Assembly (NCBI GenBank): GCA_024291935.2
Contig: CM044310.1
Span: forward strand, 81,838,713-81,902,712
Length of the DNA: 64,000 bases
Origin: Okapia johnstoni
Taxonomy: Eukaryota; Chordata; Mammalia; Artiodactyla; Giraffidae
Reading direction: 5' to 3'
The position numbers and the translations under genes were made by a program. The notes below the pieces were generated by a model that saw only the letters and a list, made by a program, of their open reading frames with translations, ran no database searches and was not told where the DNA came from. This document shows positions 9,511 through 21,245 of this stretch, piece by piece (position 1 is the first letter of the stretch; every line of letters starts with the position of its first letter).

Positions 9511-12500
9511 CCCTTCATGGATCACGGCCTTGTCCCGGTGAAGGGGCTTGTGTAACTCAGTGAAGCTATGAGCCATGCCATGCAGGGCCACCCAAGATGA
9601 ACAGGTCATAGTGAAGAGTTCTGACAAAACCTGACCCACTGGAGAAGGAAATAGCAATCCACTCCAGTATTCTTGCCTGGAGAACCTCACGGACAGTATG
9701 AAAAGGCAAAAAGATATGACATCGGAAGATGAGACCAGGTCAGAGAGTGTCCAAAATGCTACTGGGGAAGAGCAGAGGGCAATTACTAATGGCTCCAAAA
9801 AAAAAAATGAAGTGACTGGGCCAAAGCAGAAATGATGCTCAGTTGTGAATGTGTCTGGTGGTGAAAGTAAAATCCGATGCTGTAAAGAACAGTATTACAT
9901 AAGAATCTGGAATGTTAGGGCCACAAATCAAGGTAAACTGGACATGGTAAAGTAGGAGATGGCAAGAGTAAACATCAACATCTTAGAAATCAGTGAACTA
10001 AAATGGACGGGAACGGGTGAATTTAATTCAGATGACGTCATATCTACTACTGTGGGCAAGAATCCTTTAGAAGAAATGGAGTCGCCCATAGAGTCAACAA
10101 AAGAGTCCAAAATGCAGCATTTGGGCGCAATCTCAAAAATGACAGAATGATGTTAGCTCTTTTCCAAGGCAAACCATTCGACATCACAGTAATTCAAGTT
10201 TTGCCCCAACCACCAATGTTGAAGAAGCTGAAGTTGACCAGTTCTATGAAGACCTACAAGACCTTCTAGAACTAACATCAAAAAAAGATGTCCTTTTCAT
10301 CATAGGGGGCTGGAATGCAAAAGTAGGAAGTCACGAGATACCTGGAGTAACAGGCAAGTTTGGCCTTGGATAACAAAATGAAGCAGGGCAAAGGCTAACA
10401 CTTTTATCAAAAGAACACACTGGTCATAACACACACTCTTTTCCAACAACACAAGAGATGATTCTACACATGGACATTGATTATATTCTTTGCAGCCAAA
10501 GATGGAGAAGCTCTATACAGTCAGCAAAACCAAGATCTCTGGAGCTGACTGTGGCTCAGATCATGAACTCCTTATTGCCAAATTCAGGCTTAACTTGAAG
10601 AAAGTAGGGAAAACCACTAGACCATTCAAGTATGACCTAAATCAAATCTATTATTATTGTACAGTGGAGATAATGAATAGATTTAAGGGATTATATCTGG
10701 TAGACAGAGTGCCTGAAGAACTATGGACAGAGGTTCATAACCTTATATAGGAGGCAGTGACCAAAACCATCCACAAGAGAAAGAAATGTAGGAAGGCAAA
10801 GTGGTTCTCCGTGAAGGTTTTACAAATATTAATAGCCAAGGAAAGAAGAGAAGCAAAGGGCAAGGGAGAAAGGGAAAGATATACCCAACTGAATGCAGAG
10901 TTCCAGAGAATGGCGAGGAGAGATAAGAAGGCCTTCTTAAATGAACAATGCAAGGAAATAGAGGAAAACAGTAGAATGGGAAAGACTAGAGATCTCTTCA
11001 AGAAAATTGGAAATACCAAGGGAATATTTCATGCAAGGATGGGCACGATGAAGGACAGAAATGGTATGGAGCTAATAGAAACAGAAGATATTAAGAAAAA
11101 GTGGCAAGAATACACAGAAGAACTACATAAAAAAGGTCTTGACCCAGATAACCATGATGGTGTGATTACTCACCTAGAGCTTGGAATCTGAAGTCAAGTG
11201 AGCCTTAGGAAGCATTACTACAAACAAAGCTAGTGGAAGTGATGGAATTCCAGCTAACCTATTTCAAATCCTAAAAGATGATGCTGTTAAAGTATGTACT
11301 CAGTATGCATACTGAGTATGTCACTTAGCACATCAGCAAATTTGGAAAACTCAGCAGTGGCCACAGGATTGGAAAAGGTCACTTTTCATTTCAATCCTGA
11401 AGAAAGGCATTGCCAAAGAATGTTCAAACTACGGTACAATTGTGCTCATTTCACATGTGAGCAAGGTAATGCTCAAAATCCTTCAAGCTAGGCTTCAACA
11501 GTACATGAACCAACAACTTCCAGATGTACAAGTTGGATTTAGAAAAAGCAGAGGAACCAGAGATCATATTGCCAACATTTGTTGGATCATAGTTTTTCTA
11601 TGGTAATTCCAGAAAAACACCTACTTCTGCTTCCTTGACTACGTGAAAACCTTTGACTGTGTGGATCACAACAAACTGTGGAAAATTCTTCAAGAGATGG
11701 AAATACCAGACCACCTTACCTGCCTCCTAAGCAACCTGTATGCAGGTCAAGATGCAACAGTTAGAACCGGACATGGAACAACGGACTAGTTCAAAATTGG
11801 GAAAAGAGCACATCAAGGCTATATATTGTCACCTTTATTTAATTTATATGCAGAGTACATCACGCAAAATGCCAGGCTGGATGAAGCTCAAGTTGGAACC
11901 AAAACTGCCAGGAGATATAGCAACAACCAGAGATATGCAGATGATACCACTCTAATGGTAGAAAATGAAGAGGAACTAAAAAGCCTCTTGATGAGGGTGA
12001 AAGACAAGACTGAAAAAGCTGGCTTAAAATTCAACATTCAGAAAACTAAGATCATGGCATCTGCTCCCACCAGTTCATGGCAAACAGATGGGGAAACAAT
12101 GGAAACAGTGACAGATTTTATTTTCTTGGGCTCCAAAATCACTGCGGATGGTGACTGCAGCCATTAAATTAAAAGATGCTTGCTCCTTGGAAGAAAAGCT
12201 ATGACAAACCTATTAGAAAGCAGAGACATCACTTTGCCCACAAGGGTCCCTCTAGTCAAAGCTATGGTTTTTCCAGTAGTCATGTATGGATGTGAGAGTT
12301 GGACCATAAAGAAGATTGAGAGCTAAAGAATTGATGCTTTTGAACTGTGGTGCTGGAGAGGACACTTGAGAGTCCCTTGGACTGCAAGGAGATCCAGCCA
12401 GTCCATCCTAAAGGAGATTAATTCTGGATATTCATTGGAAGGACTGATGCTGAAGCTCCAATACCTTGGCCACCTGGTGGGGAGAGTCACCTCACTGGAA

Positions 12501-12690
12501 AAGACTCTCATGCTGGAAAAGTGAAGGCAGGAGGCGAAGGGGATGACAGAGAATGAGATGGTTGGATGGCATCACCAACTCAGTGGATATGAGTTTGAGC
12601 AAACTCAGGAGACAGTGAAGGACAGAGGAGCCCGACATGCTGCAGTTCATGGGGTCACAAAGAGTCAGACATGACTTAGCGACTGAAGAA
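9511..12690 (+). mobile_element. BovB (RTE-clade) LINE, near full length, decayed
   Basis: Continuous sense BovB from a 5' region (ATCACGGCCTTGTCCCGGTGAAG) through endonuclease, reverse transcriptase and the 3' end (CACAAAGAGTCAGACATGAC). BovB is a non-LTR retrotransposon known to have moved horizontally among reptiles, ruminants and others. This copy is an older, more diverged version than the one at 43.9-47.2 kb and is dead. Confidence 0.92.
9905..12330 (+). pseudogene. BovB ORF remnant: APE endonuclease + reverse transcriptase
   Basis: The single long BovB polyprotein frame is broken into pieces at 9959-10150, 10490-10750, 10757-11191 and 11826-12167. The endonuclease N-terminal part is visible (ISELKWTGTGEFNSDD) and the later endonuclease block near 10300 reads GGWNAKVGS, where intact copies have GDWN: the catalytic Asp is Gly. 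The RT active-site YADD is present at 11934-11945 in a frame open from 11826. A 22-bp perfect palindrome at 11297-11318 replaces normal RT sequence. Stops and frameshifts throughout make any product impossible. Confidence 0.9.
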
Positions 12691-13797
12691 CAACGATACA
12701 GATCAGATATTAGCCATATACCCTGAAAGTGGCTTCCACTGGATCTTAATGGGGACCATAAGCCATTACAGACTCTCAGTCCCTGGTGGTGAGGGCTCTT
12801 GAATGGTGACCGTCTGGTCGAGTTTACTGCACAGCACCATGGGGTAAGGCCACACTCTCACTTGGAAGGCAGTTCTACGTTAATGAGCCCCACCCCGTTG
12901 TCAAGCATCTGTGGAAGAGGCAGGGCCCGGGGAGGCACCAGAAACAGCCTGGCCTTGGCTGGCTGGGACAGGGCCATAGCTGGGAGGGCAGTACCTGTTC
13001 CAGAAGACTAGGACGTGGCAGGGCAGAGGCCCTGCGGGAGCTCTCATGAACCAGGCACCCCCACAGGTGTCCATGACATCAGGAGTTTCCAAAGGAGAGG
13101 GAATCTCAGGGCACAGCAGACTTTATAGGGCTCATCAGTCCTGACCCACTCTCCCCTCAGTGTGAATTCTTGGGAATCCAGAAGTTTCTTCACCCAGGGT
13201 GCTGGTAGGGTCCTCATAGATGTTCTCTAGGCTAATAGCTGGATGCCTGTAAAACTCAGTTTTGTATGTGGTTCAGCTTATGTCACAGACAGGTGGCAAA
13301 ATAAGGTTTGGGCAGTGGGAGAAGATTCATGAATAGTCAGCAAAGTTGAAACCATTGTTACAGGTCCTAGTCTCCCCCGAGCCCTAACCTCCCCTTCCTT
13401 ATGGTTTAGTCAGGGACAAAAGCATAGACTTTCCAGGTTAAAAGGGTTGTAGTGTAAGTCCCGGACATAACACCTGAGTTTCCCTGACGCTTCCCACTCT
13501 CCAAGTGCTTGCACACGGACTGACACTGTTTGTGGCACTCAGTTGTCTGAGGGCAGCGAACTGGCTCACAGGGCAAGAGGAATCCACATAGTGGATTTTT
13601 TTCAATAAATAATACCTGCTGCTGCTATAATTACTATTCTTCACACTATAGTGTAAGGTTCCCCTTCCCCTCCTCCCAGCTCTCAAGGGTCTGCCTCAGA
13701 CAATATGAGCAGAGCCCGTTCCGTTCCTTCTTCCTTCCCTATCCACCTTCCCCTTCCTTTCCTCCCTCCACTTGCCCTTTCCTTTTCCCCCCAAGCC
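12691..13797. other. Unique sequence with a polypyrimidine stretch
   Basis: No gene recognised. 13718-13795 is a C/T-rich tract (pyrimidines almost only), possibly triplex-prone. It merges into the Bov-tA that follows. Confidence 0.45.
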
Positions 13798-13798
13798 T

Positions 13799-14007
13799 GG
13801 GTGCTTAGTTGTGTCCAACTCTTTTCGACCCCATGGACTGTAACCTGCCAGGCTCCTCTGTCCACGGGATTCTCCAGGCAAGAATACTGGAGCGGGTTGC
13901 CATTTCCTCCTCCAGGGGATCTTCCCGATCCAGGGATCGAACTGCGTCTCCTGAGTCTCCTGTATTGGCAAGAAGCTTCCTTACCACTGAGCTACCTGGG
14001 AAGCCCT
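13799..14007 (-). repeat. Bov-tA SINE, antisense
   Basis: Antisense Bov-A body and tRNA head (GATCGAACTGCGTCTCC..CTACCTGGGAAGCCC). Flanked by similar pyrimidine runs (CCTTTTCCCCCC and CCTTTCCCCCTCC) that may be the TSD. Confidence 0.92.
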
Positions 14008-14254
14008 TCCTTTCCCCCTCCAGGCTGCACCTTTTCTACCCCTCCTTAGCATCCGCCTGCCCCCTGCCTCACCGCTTTGTTCCTTCCACGCGCCCTGCTT
14101 TGGCACCTTGGAGGGGCAGGGAGCTCATGGTGTAGTTTGGTGGGCTGGTAGCAAAGCCCACATGTTAGGGTGCATGCACCAAAAAGGAGGAGGCCACTTT
14201 CTAAACACGGACATTGGAAAGCTTCAAGGTGTAGAACTAACGTGAAAAAAAGCC

Positions 14255-14444
14255 AAGCCCAGAACAGTGTGTATGCGCGTGTGTCCCTTCTCTGGACATA
14301 CACACTCAAGAAGTTGAGCGGCTGCCTCTGGGGAGAGGAAAGGAGAAGTAAGGGGCCCAGGGCAGGAAGGAAATGTACCCTGTATCTTAGAGCTTTTTGC
14401 AGTGTTTGAAAATTTTTGTCATGTGAAGTTTCTCCGTGTTTAAA
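14255..14444 (+). mobile_element. Old LINE 3' end (HAL1/L1M-like)
   Basis: GGCTGCCTCTGGGGAGAGG..AAATGTACCCTGTATC..TTTTTGTCATGTGAAG resembles the 3' UTR of degenerate L1-derived elements. Subfamily not resolved. Confidence 0.45.
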
Positions 14445-14445
14445 A

Positions 14446-14492
14446 TATTGGGTTGGCCAAAAAGTTTGTTCAGGGTTTTCCATAAGCTGTTC
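14446..14492 (+). mobile_element. Mariner terminal relic
   Basis: TATTGGGTTGGCCAAAAAGT followed by TTGTTCAGGGTTTTCCATAAG is the terminus of the ruminant mariner family, whose inverted repeat begins TTGGGTTGGCCAAAAAGTTCG. It is preceded by the TA expected at mariner targets. Only one end (~45 bp) is present. Confidence 0.75.
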
Positions 14493-14884
14493 GATTCACT
14501 TTCAAAGTGTTTTAACTACCCCTCCCCCAATCTCATTTAACCCTCCCTGTGGGAAGGTGTAGTTATCCCCGCATAGGAAAGACACACAATAAGAGCCAGC
14601 CGCTCAATGATCTCTTTATCAGCCATAGACTCCGGTGTGACACTCATCCTACACGAGCGGACTGCCAGGCGCAGTGAAAACCGGGACAAGGAATGGCGCA
14701 TGGGTTTCCTAGATGTGGTTGGGGACAGGCAACAAACGCAGGGAGCGTGGATAGTGGGGGGTCTAGGGTCATGGGGTCCCCTCCTTTATGGGCAGGACTT
14801 TAATATACTTCTTTTGACTGCCAGAGTGAAACCACAAGTCAAGTGGAGCAAGCAACAAGGGAGATAAGGGAGGGGGAACTTAAT
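14493..14884. other. Unique sequence, no gene seen
   Basis: An open plus frame at 14607-14867 has no recognisable domain. Confidence 0.4.
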
Positions 14885-15115
14885 AGTTTCTTCAACAACT
14901 ATTTAGTGAGCCTATGATATGTCAGGCACCACTCTGAGCACTGTGGATACAACAGAGAACAAAATGGAAAAGGAAAAAAAATCAGCCCTGGGATGCTAGG
15001 CCCTTTAAACAGTGACGAGAGGAGGCTTCAGCAAGGAGGTACCATCAGAGCTGAAGAACAAAGGGGTGGGCTTGGGAGAACCAGGAGTATGAGGCCTGGG
15101 GATGGGGTGGCCCAA
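14885..15115 (-). mobile_element. Ancient mammalian repeat with L2-like tail
   Basis: TATTTAGTGAGCCTATGATATG..CAGGCACCACTCTGAGCAC..GATACAACAGAGAACAAAATGG is the antisense L2-type tail. The following GGAGGCTTCAGCAAGG.. text continues as in other copies of the same ancient repeat (compare 16975 and 29925). Confidence 0.5.
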
Positions 15116-15136
15116 GGCTGTATGTATTGGCCCCGT

Positions 15137-15371
15137 GTGTGTGTGCACCCATGTGTGCTAAGTCCCTTCAGTTGTGTCCAACTCTTCGCGACCCTAGGGA
15201 CCATAGCCCACCAGGCTCCTCTGTCCATGGGATTCTCCAGGCAAGAATACTGGAATGGGTTGCCATTGCCTTCTCCAGGGGATCTTCCCAACCCAGGGAT
15301 GGAACCCACATCTCTGATGTCTCCTGCATTGGCAGGCAGGTTCTTTAGCACTAGTGCCACCAGGGAAGCCC
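15137..15371 (-). repeat. Bov-tA SINE, antisense
   Basis: Antisense Bov-A and tRNA head ending CACCAGGGAAGCCC. A short TSD, TTGGCCCC, is visible on both sides (about 15127 and 15376). Confidence 0.92.
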
Positions 15372-15374
15372 ATG

Positions 15375-15851
15375 TTGGCCCCAAGTCACAGCAAAAATTA
15401 TCACCAGCCCAGGACTGGTTCCATCAGCAGTGGTCAGGGGTCATGTGGCCTCTAGGCGGGGCTGAATCATTGGGAGGAGGTGTGGATTCCCCAGCCATCC
15501 CCGCCAAGAAATAGCAATTCTACTGTAAGAACCCTCCAAGGGCTTAGCTCCAATATTGCCCTGTCAAATAGGACCCACAGAAATATTTCAGTTGCCTTGA
15601 TGATGTGCTGTTTTAACTGAGCCAGTTTTTAAAATGGGAAATCTTCTAAAACAACTCATTTTTTATAATGTTCTTGAAAACAATCATCAGATCTGAAAAC
15701 ACTGGCACCTCGTTTTTCTGCCAATTGCCAATGGGCTGGAGTGACTATCCTTCAGGTGGGGCTCTCCCTAGTCCACACAAGGGACTCATTCCTGCTGCTG
15801 CCTGACCCCTGCAGCCATTTGACTTGCAACATTGATCTAACAGTTTGTCCG
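15375..15851. other. Unique sequence, no gene seen
   Basis: No repeat or coding pattern recognised. Confidence 0.4.
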
Positions 15852-15860
15852 GGGTCACAG

Positions 15861-16069
15861 GCTTCCCAGGTGACACTAGTGGTAAAGCACTCACCTGGCA
15901 ATGCAAGAGACGTAAGAGATGCAGGTTTGACCCCTGAGTCAGGAAGATCCCCTAGAGGAGGGTACAGCCACCCACTCCAGTATTCCTCCCTGGAGAATCC
16001 TGTGGACAGAGGAGCCTGGCGGGCTCAAAGAGTTGGACACGACTGAAGCAACTTAGCACTCACACACCA
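15861..16069 (+). repeat. Bov-tA SINE
   Basis: tRNA head (GGCTTCCCAGGTGACACTAG) and Bov-A body. Flanked by the 9-bp TSD GGGTCACAG at 15852-15860 and 16070-16078. Confidence 0.93.
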
Positions 16070-16078
16070 GGGTCACAG

Positions 16079-16974
16079 AGGGACTGGTGGGGGCTGGTCA
16101 GGGGTACTTCTTTGCTCCTGCTTCCTGCAACTGCTGCCCATTAACTCTGGCAGCCAGTCCAGGGGTGAGTCTGTCCTGCCACCAAAGAACTCCCTGAGCA
16201 GAGAGCAGAGAGGTAGCCTCCTAGGGGCTCTGCGCCCCCACCTCTGCTGGTGATATGTCATTCTTGCTGCCTTAGAGTTGCTCGGAGTCCTTCCCATGAG
16301 CCAGTAACATTTACTTTTTTCAGAGTAGAAAGGATGAGCACTCCTGGGATAAGCTTGGTTTGGGAAACTGGACTGCGGTTATTCCCCTTGGTGTCCCTCA
16401 AGTCTGAGCACCGTGCGTAGCTTGAAGGACCGTCTGAATGGCCACTGAGTCATGGACCAAATGTCACATGCCAAGTCCAGAGGCCTCAGAGAGGGACTTG
16501 GGCTGTGTCTTGAAGGGACACCTTTCCATCTGGCCAGTGGGCTTCCAAGAAGAGGCTAGAGGTGGGGGTTCAGGGAAATGGTGGGGCTGGGGCCACTGCC
16601 TTCCCAGGCAGGTGGGCTCAGGGAGAGGGGGCTGAGGAGGGTGGACTGGGTGGAGCCTGAGAAGCAGAGTCTTGTTGCTCAGGCAGGCTCTGGACTCTTG
16701 GTGGTGGCTGCTTCCGGACTGGGAATTTGCAGGCAGCCAGATGGGCTCAGTTCCTGCAGAAGGCCCCAGATCTGTGGTAAACGAGGAAGGTGCATTTCCA
16801 GTGAGGAAAAGGAACAAGTCATGGGCAGGTAGGAGGCCTCACGTACAGTTCAGATGACTATCTGTGTGCCCCTGGCTTTAGAGACAAGCCCCAGCTTCAG
16901 CGAGTCTCTCCTTGAGGGAGCAGATGCTATGGGCTCGTAGCTGCCCCTCATTCCTCCTGCCCTTCTTCAGAAAA
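16079..16974. other. Unique GC-moderate sequence, no gene seen
   Basis: Frames of 60-120 codons on both strands overlap one another and show no motif. The base composition permits long chance frames. Confidence 0.4.
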
Positions 16975-17480
16975 GGCATTTTTGGAGCATCTACCATGTG
17001 TCTGGCACTGAGCTAGGCTGCAGGACTCAGAAGGTAGCCTGTGACCAGTAGTGGCACAAACTAATGATGCGATTTATGACAGCACAGAGCTCAGGGAACA
17101 GGACTGAGGGCCCCAGTGGTCAGGGAAGGCCTCTCAGAAGAAGACATGTACTGAAGCTGATACTCGAAGGATGGAGAGGAGCTGGCCACACACAGGAGAG
17201 GAGGGGCCAGGCCGAGGCAGAGCAAAGCATGATGGTCCAAAGGTTAGTCAGGATTCAAGGCCCTAGAAGCAGTCCCCGCAGCTGGCCGCAGGTGACCAGA
17301 GGCTGGAAAAGTGGACGGGGCTTCCCAGAGGCAGGTAAATGCCTGGACTATATCCTGAGGCAGCCAGGGTCGTGCAAAGGCTTCAAGCAGCGGATCAGCC
17401 TGGTGGGACTTGTGCTGGGAAAAGACGATTCTGCTGCAAGGGGAGCATGGGATGGGGTCAGGACACTGGATGCAGAAACA
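16975..17480 (-). mobile_element. Ancient mammalian repeat with L2-like tail
   Basis: Starts with the antisense tail (GGAGCATCTACCATGTGTC..GCACTGAGCTAGGC) and continues as AGGGAAGGCCTCTCAGAAG..ACTGAAGCTGATACTC..GGCCAGGCCGAGGCAGAGC, wording shared by an old interspersed repeat. The 155-codon plus frame at 17064-17531 lies inside it and is not a gene. Confidence 0.5.
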
Positions 17481-18136
17481 GGTCCAGGACTCCGATGTTC
17501 GCACCTCCGCCTGGGGCAGCGTGTGCAGTAGGGGTATGAGAATATCAGGTGCCCCGACCCTCCCCCACAGCCCCAGCGACACCGCGGGGCGGGTCCCAGC
17601 GGATGAGTCTGGGTGGTGAGGTTTTTCTTAATGCTATTGTGAAAATCCATCTTCACCCTGGGAGATCAAGTGCTCTTCAAAGGCCCACGCTGGAGCTCGC
17701 CTTAATCTAGGCAGACACCATCTCGCGACTGCATGTCCAGCCTGTGTCACTTTAAAATTCTCTTTGTTTGAGCCATCTGAGAGCTGGGGGGGCTGCCTGG
17801 CTCAGGGAATCCACAAAGGACCCAATTGGGGCGGGGACTGAGGTCTGGGAGGCTGGCTGCAGGCCCAAGGAGAACCTATCACTGAAGACCGGCCCACAAG
17901 GAAAACCTCGCACACCCCCTCAGCCCTCCACTGATAGTGCTGGCTGCAAACAGTATGCAGGGTGTCAGGGAGTGGGAGGGGCACCCCCATCACTGCCCAC
18001 CTTGAGCCACAGTACACAAGGGCCTTTCAGAGGTTTACCTCTGTGCCTTCCTCTCAGCACAGCATGGTGGCTCTGGAGGTGTCTGAGGCCTGAAGGGTTT
18101 CCCTGAGAAGTGGCCAGGCTTAAGGGTGACTTGAGT
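17481..18136. other. Unique sequence, no gene seen
   Basis: GC-rich at 17500-17600 with several CpGs. No coding pattern recognised. Confidence 0.4.
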
Positions 18137-18350
18137 AAAAAAAGTGTTAGTTGCTCAGTTGTGTCTGACTTTTTGTAGTTCCCATGGACTGCAGCCCACG
18201 GGGCTCCTCTGTCCATGGAATTTTCCAGGCAAGAATACTGGAGTGGGTAGCCATTCCCTTCTCCAGGGGATCTTCCTGACCCGGGGATCGAGCCCAGGTC
18301 TCCTGCAGTGCAGGCAGACTCTTTACTGTCTGAGCCACCAGGAAAGACCA
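18137..18350 (-). repeat. Bov-tA SINE, antisense
   Basis: Antisense Bov-A (GTTGCTCAGTTGTGTCTGAC) to tRNA head (GAGCCACCAGGAAAGACC). Imperfect flanking repeats AAGGGTGACTTGAG and AAGGGTGGCTTAAA. Confidence 0.9.
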
Positions 18351-19320
18351 AGGGTGGCTTAAACCCACCCCAAATCTCCACCAGCTCTTCCAGCAACCCC
18401 AAGTAAATACACAATCAGGTAAAGATGGTGTGTCTGTTTTCACTGCAAGCCAAGCACCCAGCCCCAGCTTCCAACCAGACTGCCAACCCCCAGGCTGTCT
18501 GACTGCCCTGGTCCGTGACCTAATGCAAGTCACAGGCCTGGGATGGGGTACTTGGAGCCAGACCACACCTGAAGTTTTCAGGGAGCCAGGCCCAGTCTAT
18601 GAGGACCCAGTTTGTCCTGAAGTGGTGGCTGCCTGACACCTCCAACCCCTCCCACCTGCCTCCTCACAGATCCATTGTGTCCCGGCTTCAGAAGTCACAG
18701 TCTGCCCCCTTCTGGTGGCTGGAAATTCTCAGGAAGCCACCAACTGGCAGGAACTCCAGCAGAGATGATGGGGGTGAAGGTGTTAGACAGAATCCACCTT
18801 GGCATGGCCTCCTGGGTACCCCTCCTAAGCCCTGACTGAGGGGGCCCATCCTCCCTTCCATGACAAGGACCACAAATGCATGCCTTTGACCTTCCCTCCA
18901 AATGCCATTATGCAAGGGTCACAGGAACAGGATAGAAAGAAAGACATTCTCTATTTTGAAACTTGTGTCCCATTACCAGGCCATGGTGCCTTCAGTAACC
19001 TATAAATAAAATTTTTAAAAGGAAAATGCTTAATTACCCTGGAACAGTTAAATTCACTGTTAAGTAAGTGTTAAGAGCATTTGTTTGTTAAACCTATTCA
19101 TATTAAGTATACAACAATGGTAGAAATGTATTTTCATGCTTCCTCATTTTTTAATATAAGGAAGCTTCAAAACTGGAAATGGCCTGGCCTTGCATACCAC
19201 TCAGGACACGATACCAACTGAGACATGAGGATGGAAGACCCTCACTTCAGGGAGGTCTGGAGCCTGGCCCAGGTTCAGAGTTGCCTCTGCATTCGCAGAG
19301 ACAGCAGAGCCTAAAAGCTA
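18351..19320. other. Unique sequence, no gene seen
   Basis: AT-rich from 18990 to 19160. No repeat or gene recognised. Confidence 0.4.
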
Positions 19321-19520
19321 AGCCCAAGGGCTTTGTCATCAGTGGATCTGGGTTCAAGAGCAGCCTTCTCCACTGACCAGTGGTGTGGTACTGGGCAAGT
19401 GACCTCACCTCACTATGCCTCCATTTCCCCATCTCTAAAATGGGGCTAATAACACAGCCTTCCTGATCCAGTAGCAGAATGGAATATGTGAGATTGCACA
19501 CATACAGTATGGAGCACAAA
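19321..19520 (+). repeat. MIR SINE, sense
   Basis: MIR core in sense: GGATCTGGGTTCAAGAGC, GGGCAAGTGACCTCACC, CCATTTCCCCATCTCTAAAA and TGGGGCTAATAACA. Confidence 0.8.
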
Positions 19521-20544
19521 GCCAGTGCCCAAGGAACAGGGGGCTGTTTCAGCCCTACTTGCCGGCCTCAGGAGTACTGTCACTGACACTCTGGGGCACA
19601 GCTCATGACTTTCCTGCCCTGGGTAGAGGCAGCAAAAGTTCAAAGAGGCCCAAGCAAATCACTGAATAACTGCAGTGCCACTATGCCTTCCTTTGTTTTT
19701 GGACTCCAAGTCTAGTGCTCTTTCCTTGTCCCAAGCCTGCTTGTGTCCAGATTTCCAGGTGACCTGGTCTCCTGTCGGGCTGCTTTCCTTTCTCCATTCA
19801 GCTCACTAAGCACCTGGTAAGTGGCAGGCAGGATGTCAGAGCCTACAGGGGATGGAGGGCCAGACTGGCTCCAGCTCCTTGGGACTCACATTCTCCTGGA
19901 GGAGACAGACAGATGCCCAAGCAAGGGCACGGCTGCTGCACATCGGATGACCTTGCAGTTTCTCTCCCACTTCCTGTCTGTGCTCTCTTCTGTGTGGTAT
20001 CTTCTTCTCAGGCAGGCTCCCAGCCTCTGCCTCGGGGGCCTGCCTCCCAATCCCAGCTCCAGGATGGCATTTGACAACCCCAACAGAAGGGGCATACTTG
20101 AGGGAGCCCGAGGAAGTTCTAACAAAAGGCCTGAGGAGGACTCTCATTGGACCAGCTGGAGAACCAGGCCCATCCTTGAACCAATCACAGAGGCCAAGCC
20201 AGTGGGATATGCTGATTGGTCAAGCTAAAGTCACATCCACAGCTCTCCAGACAGCCGAGGTCTTAGCTCCCAGCACCGCTCTCTTTCCCGATGACCTGAG
20301 ACTACCAAGCCTCAATATAGATACATCTTCCATGCCAAGAGTAGTTCAGGGTGCATTGTGTTTCTAGGAAGAAGAATGATCTAAGGTGCATATTGTCTTT
20401 CAAGATAGTGTACGTATATTGAACTTTTATAATAATCATACACTTTCATAGGGTGATGGTTCTTTCCCTCCTCAGACCCTTGTCTCCCAACAAAATCTCT
20501 CACTAGGTAGATGAGGAGAAAAGTAGGGTATAATTTTTTTAGGT
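19521..20544. other. Unique sequence with three evenly spaced CCAAT boxes
   Basis: CCAAT or ATTGG cores lie at 20146-20150, 20181-20185 and 20215-20219. This may be regulatory DNA or part of an old LTR-like repeat. No gene recognised. Confidence 0.35.
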
Positions 20545-21245
20545 GATTGTTCTGACTGTCTATGTGGAAAATCAAAAGAATTGACCGGAAAAAAAACCTC
20601 CTAGAACCAATAAACAATTATAGCAAGACTGTAGAATATAAGATTAATATACTAGTTAATTGCTTTCCTCTAGCAGCAATGAAGTGAAATTTGAAGTTAA
20701 AAGCACAACACCGTTTACATTAGCTATTCCTACCAAAAGAAATACTTTGATGTGAATCTAACACAATATGTATAAGATCTATATGAGGAGATCTAGAAAA
20801 CTCTGATGAAAGAAATCAAAAAAGAACTAAGTAATTGGGGAGATGGTTCCATGTTTATAGACAGAAAGACTAGTATTGTCCAGATGTCACTTCGTCCCAA
20901 ATTGGTCTACATATTCAATACAATCTCAGTCAAATCCTAGCAAGAAATGTTCTGGATATCAACAAACTGACCCTAAAGTTTATAAAAAGAGGCAAAAGTC
21001 CCAGAATACCTAACTCGGTATCAAAGGAAGAAGAATGAAATTGGAGAACTGACACTACTCAACTTGAAGATATGCTATAAAACAACAGTAATCAAGACAG
21101 TGTTAACTGCAAAGAACAGACACACAGGTCAGTGGAACAGAATAGAGAACCCATAAATAGAGTCACATAAATATAGTCAACTGAGCTTTGATGAAGGAGC
21201 AATACAGTGAAGAAAAGACATCTTTTCAACAAGTGGGAAAAGATG
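20545..21245 (+). mobile_element. Old L1 ORF2 fragment
   Basis: C-terminal ORF2 coding remnant in sense (TTTATAAAAAGAGGCAAAAG; CAAAACAACAGTAATCAAG-like; GGTCAGTGGAACAGAATAG). Many stops. Confidence 0.8.

Noticed and set aside
14046..14483. 145-codon minus-strand open frame
   Set aside because: Ends in mariner and old LINE sequence; no homology recognised.
14993..15514. 173-codon plus-strand open frame
   Set aside because: Runs straight through an antisense Bov-tA; the peptide has standard SINE translation phrases and no domain.
17064..17531. 155-codon plus-strand open frame
   Set aside because: Lies inside an ancient interspersed repeat, with equally long frames on the other strand.
18147..18566. 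139-codon minus-strand open frame
   Set aside because: Mostly translated Bov-tA; the same peptide phrases recur at every other SINE.
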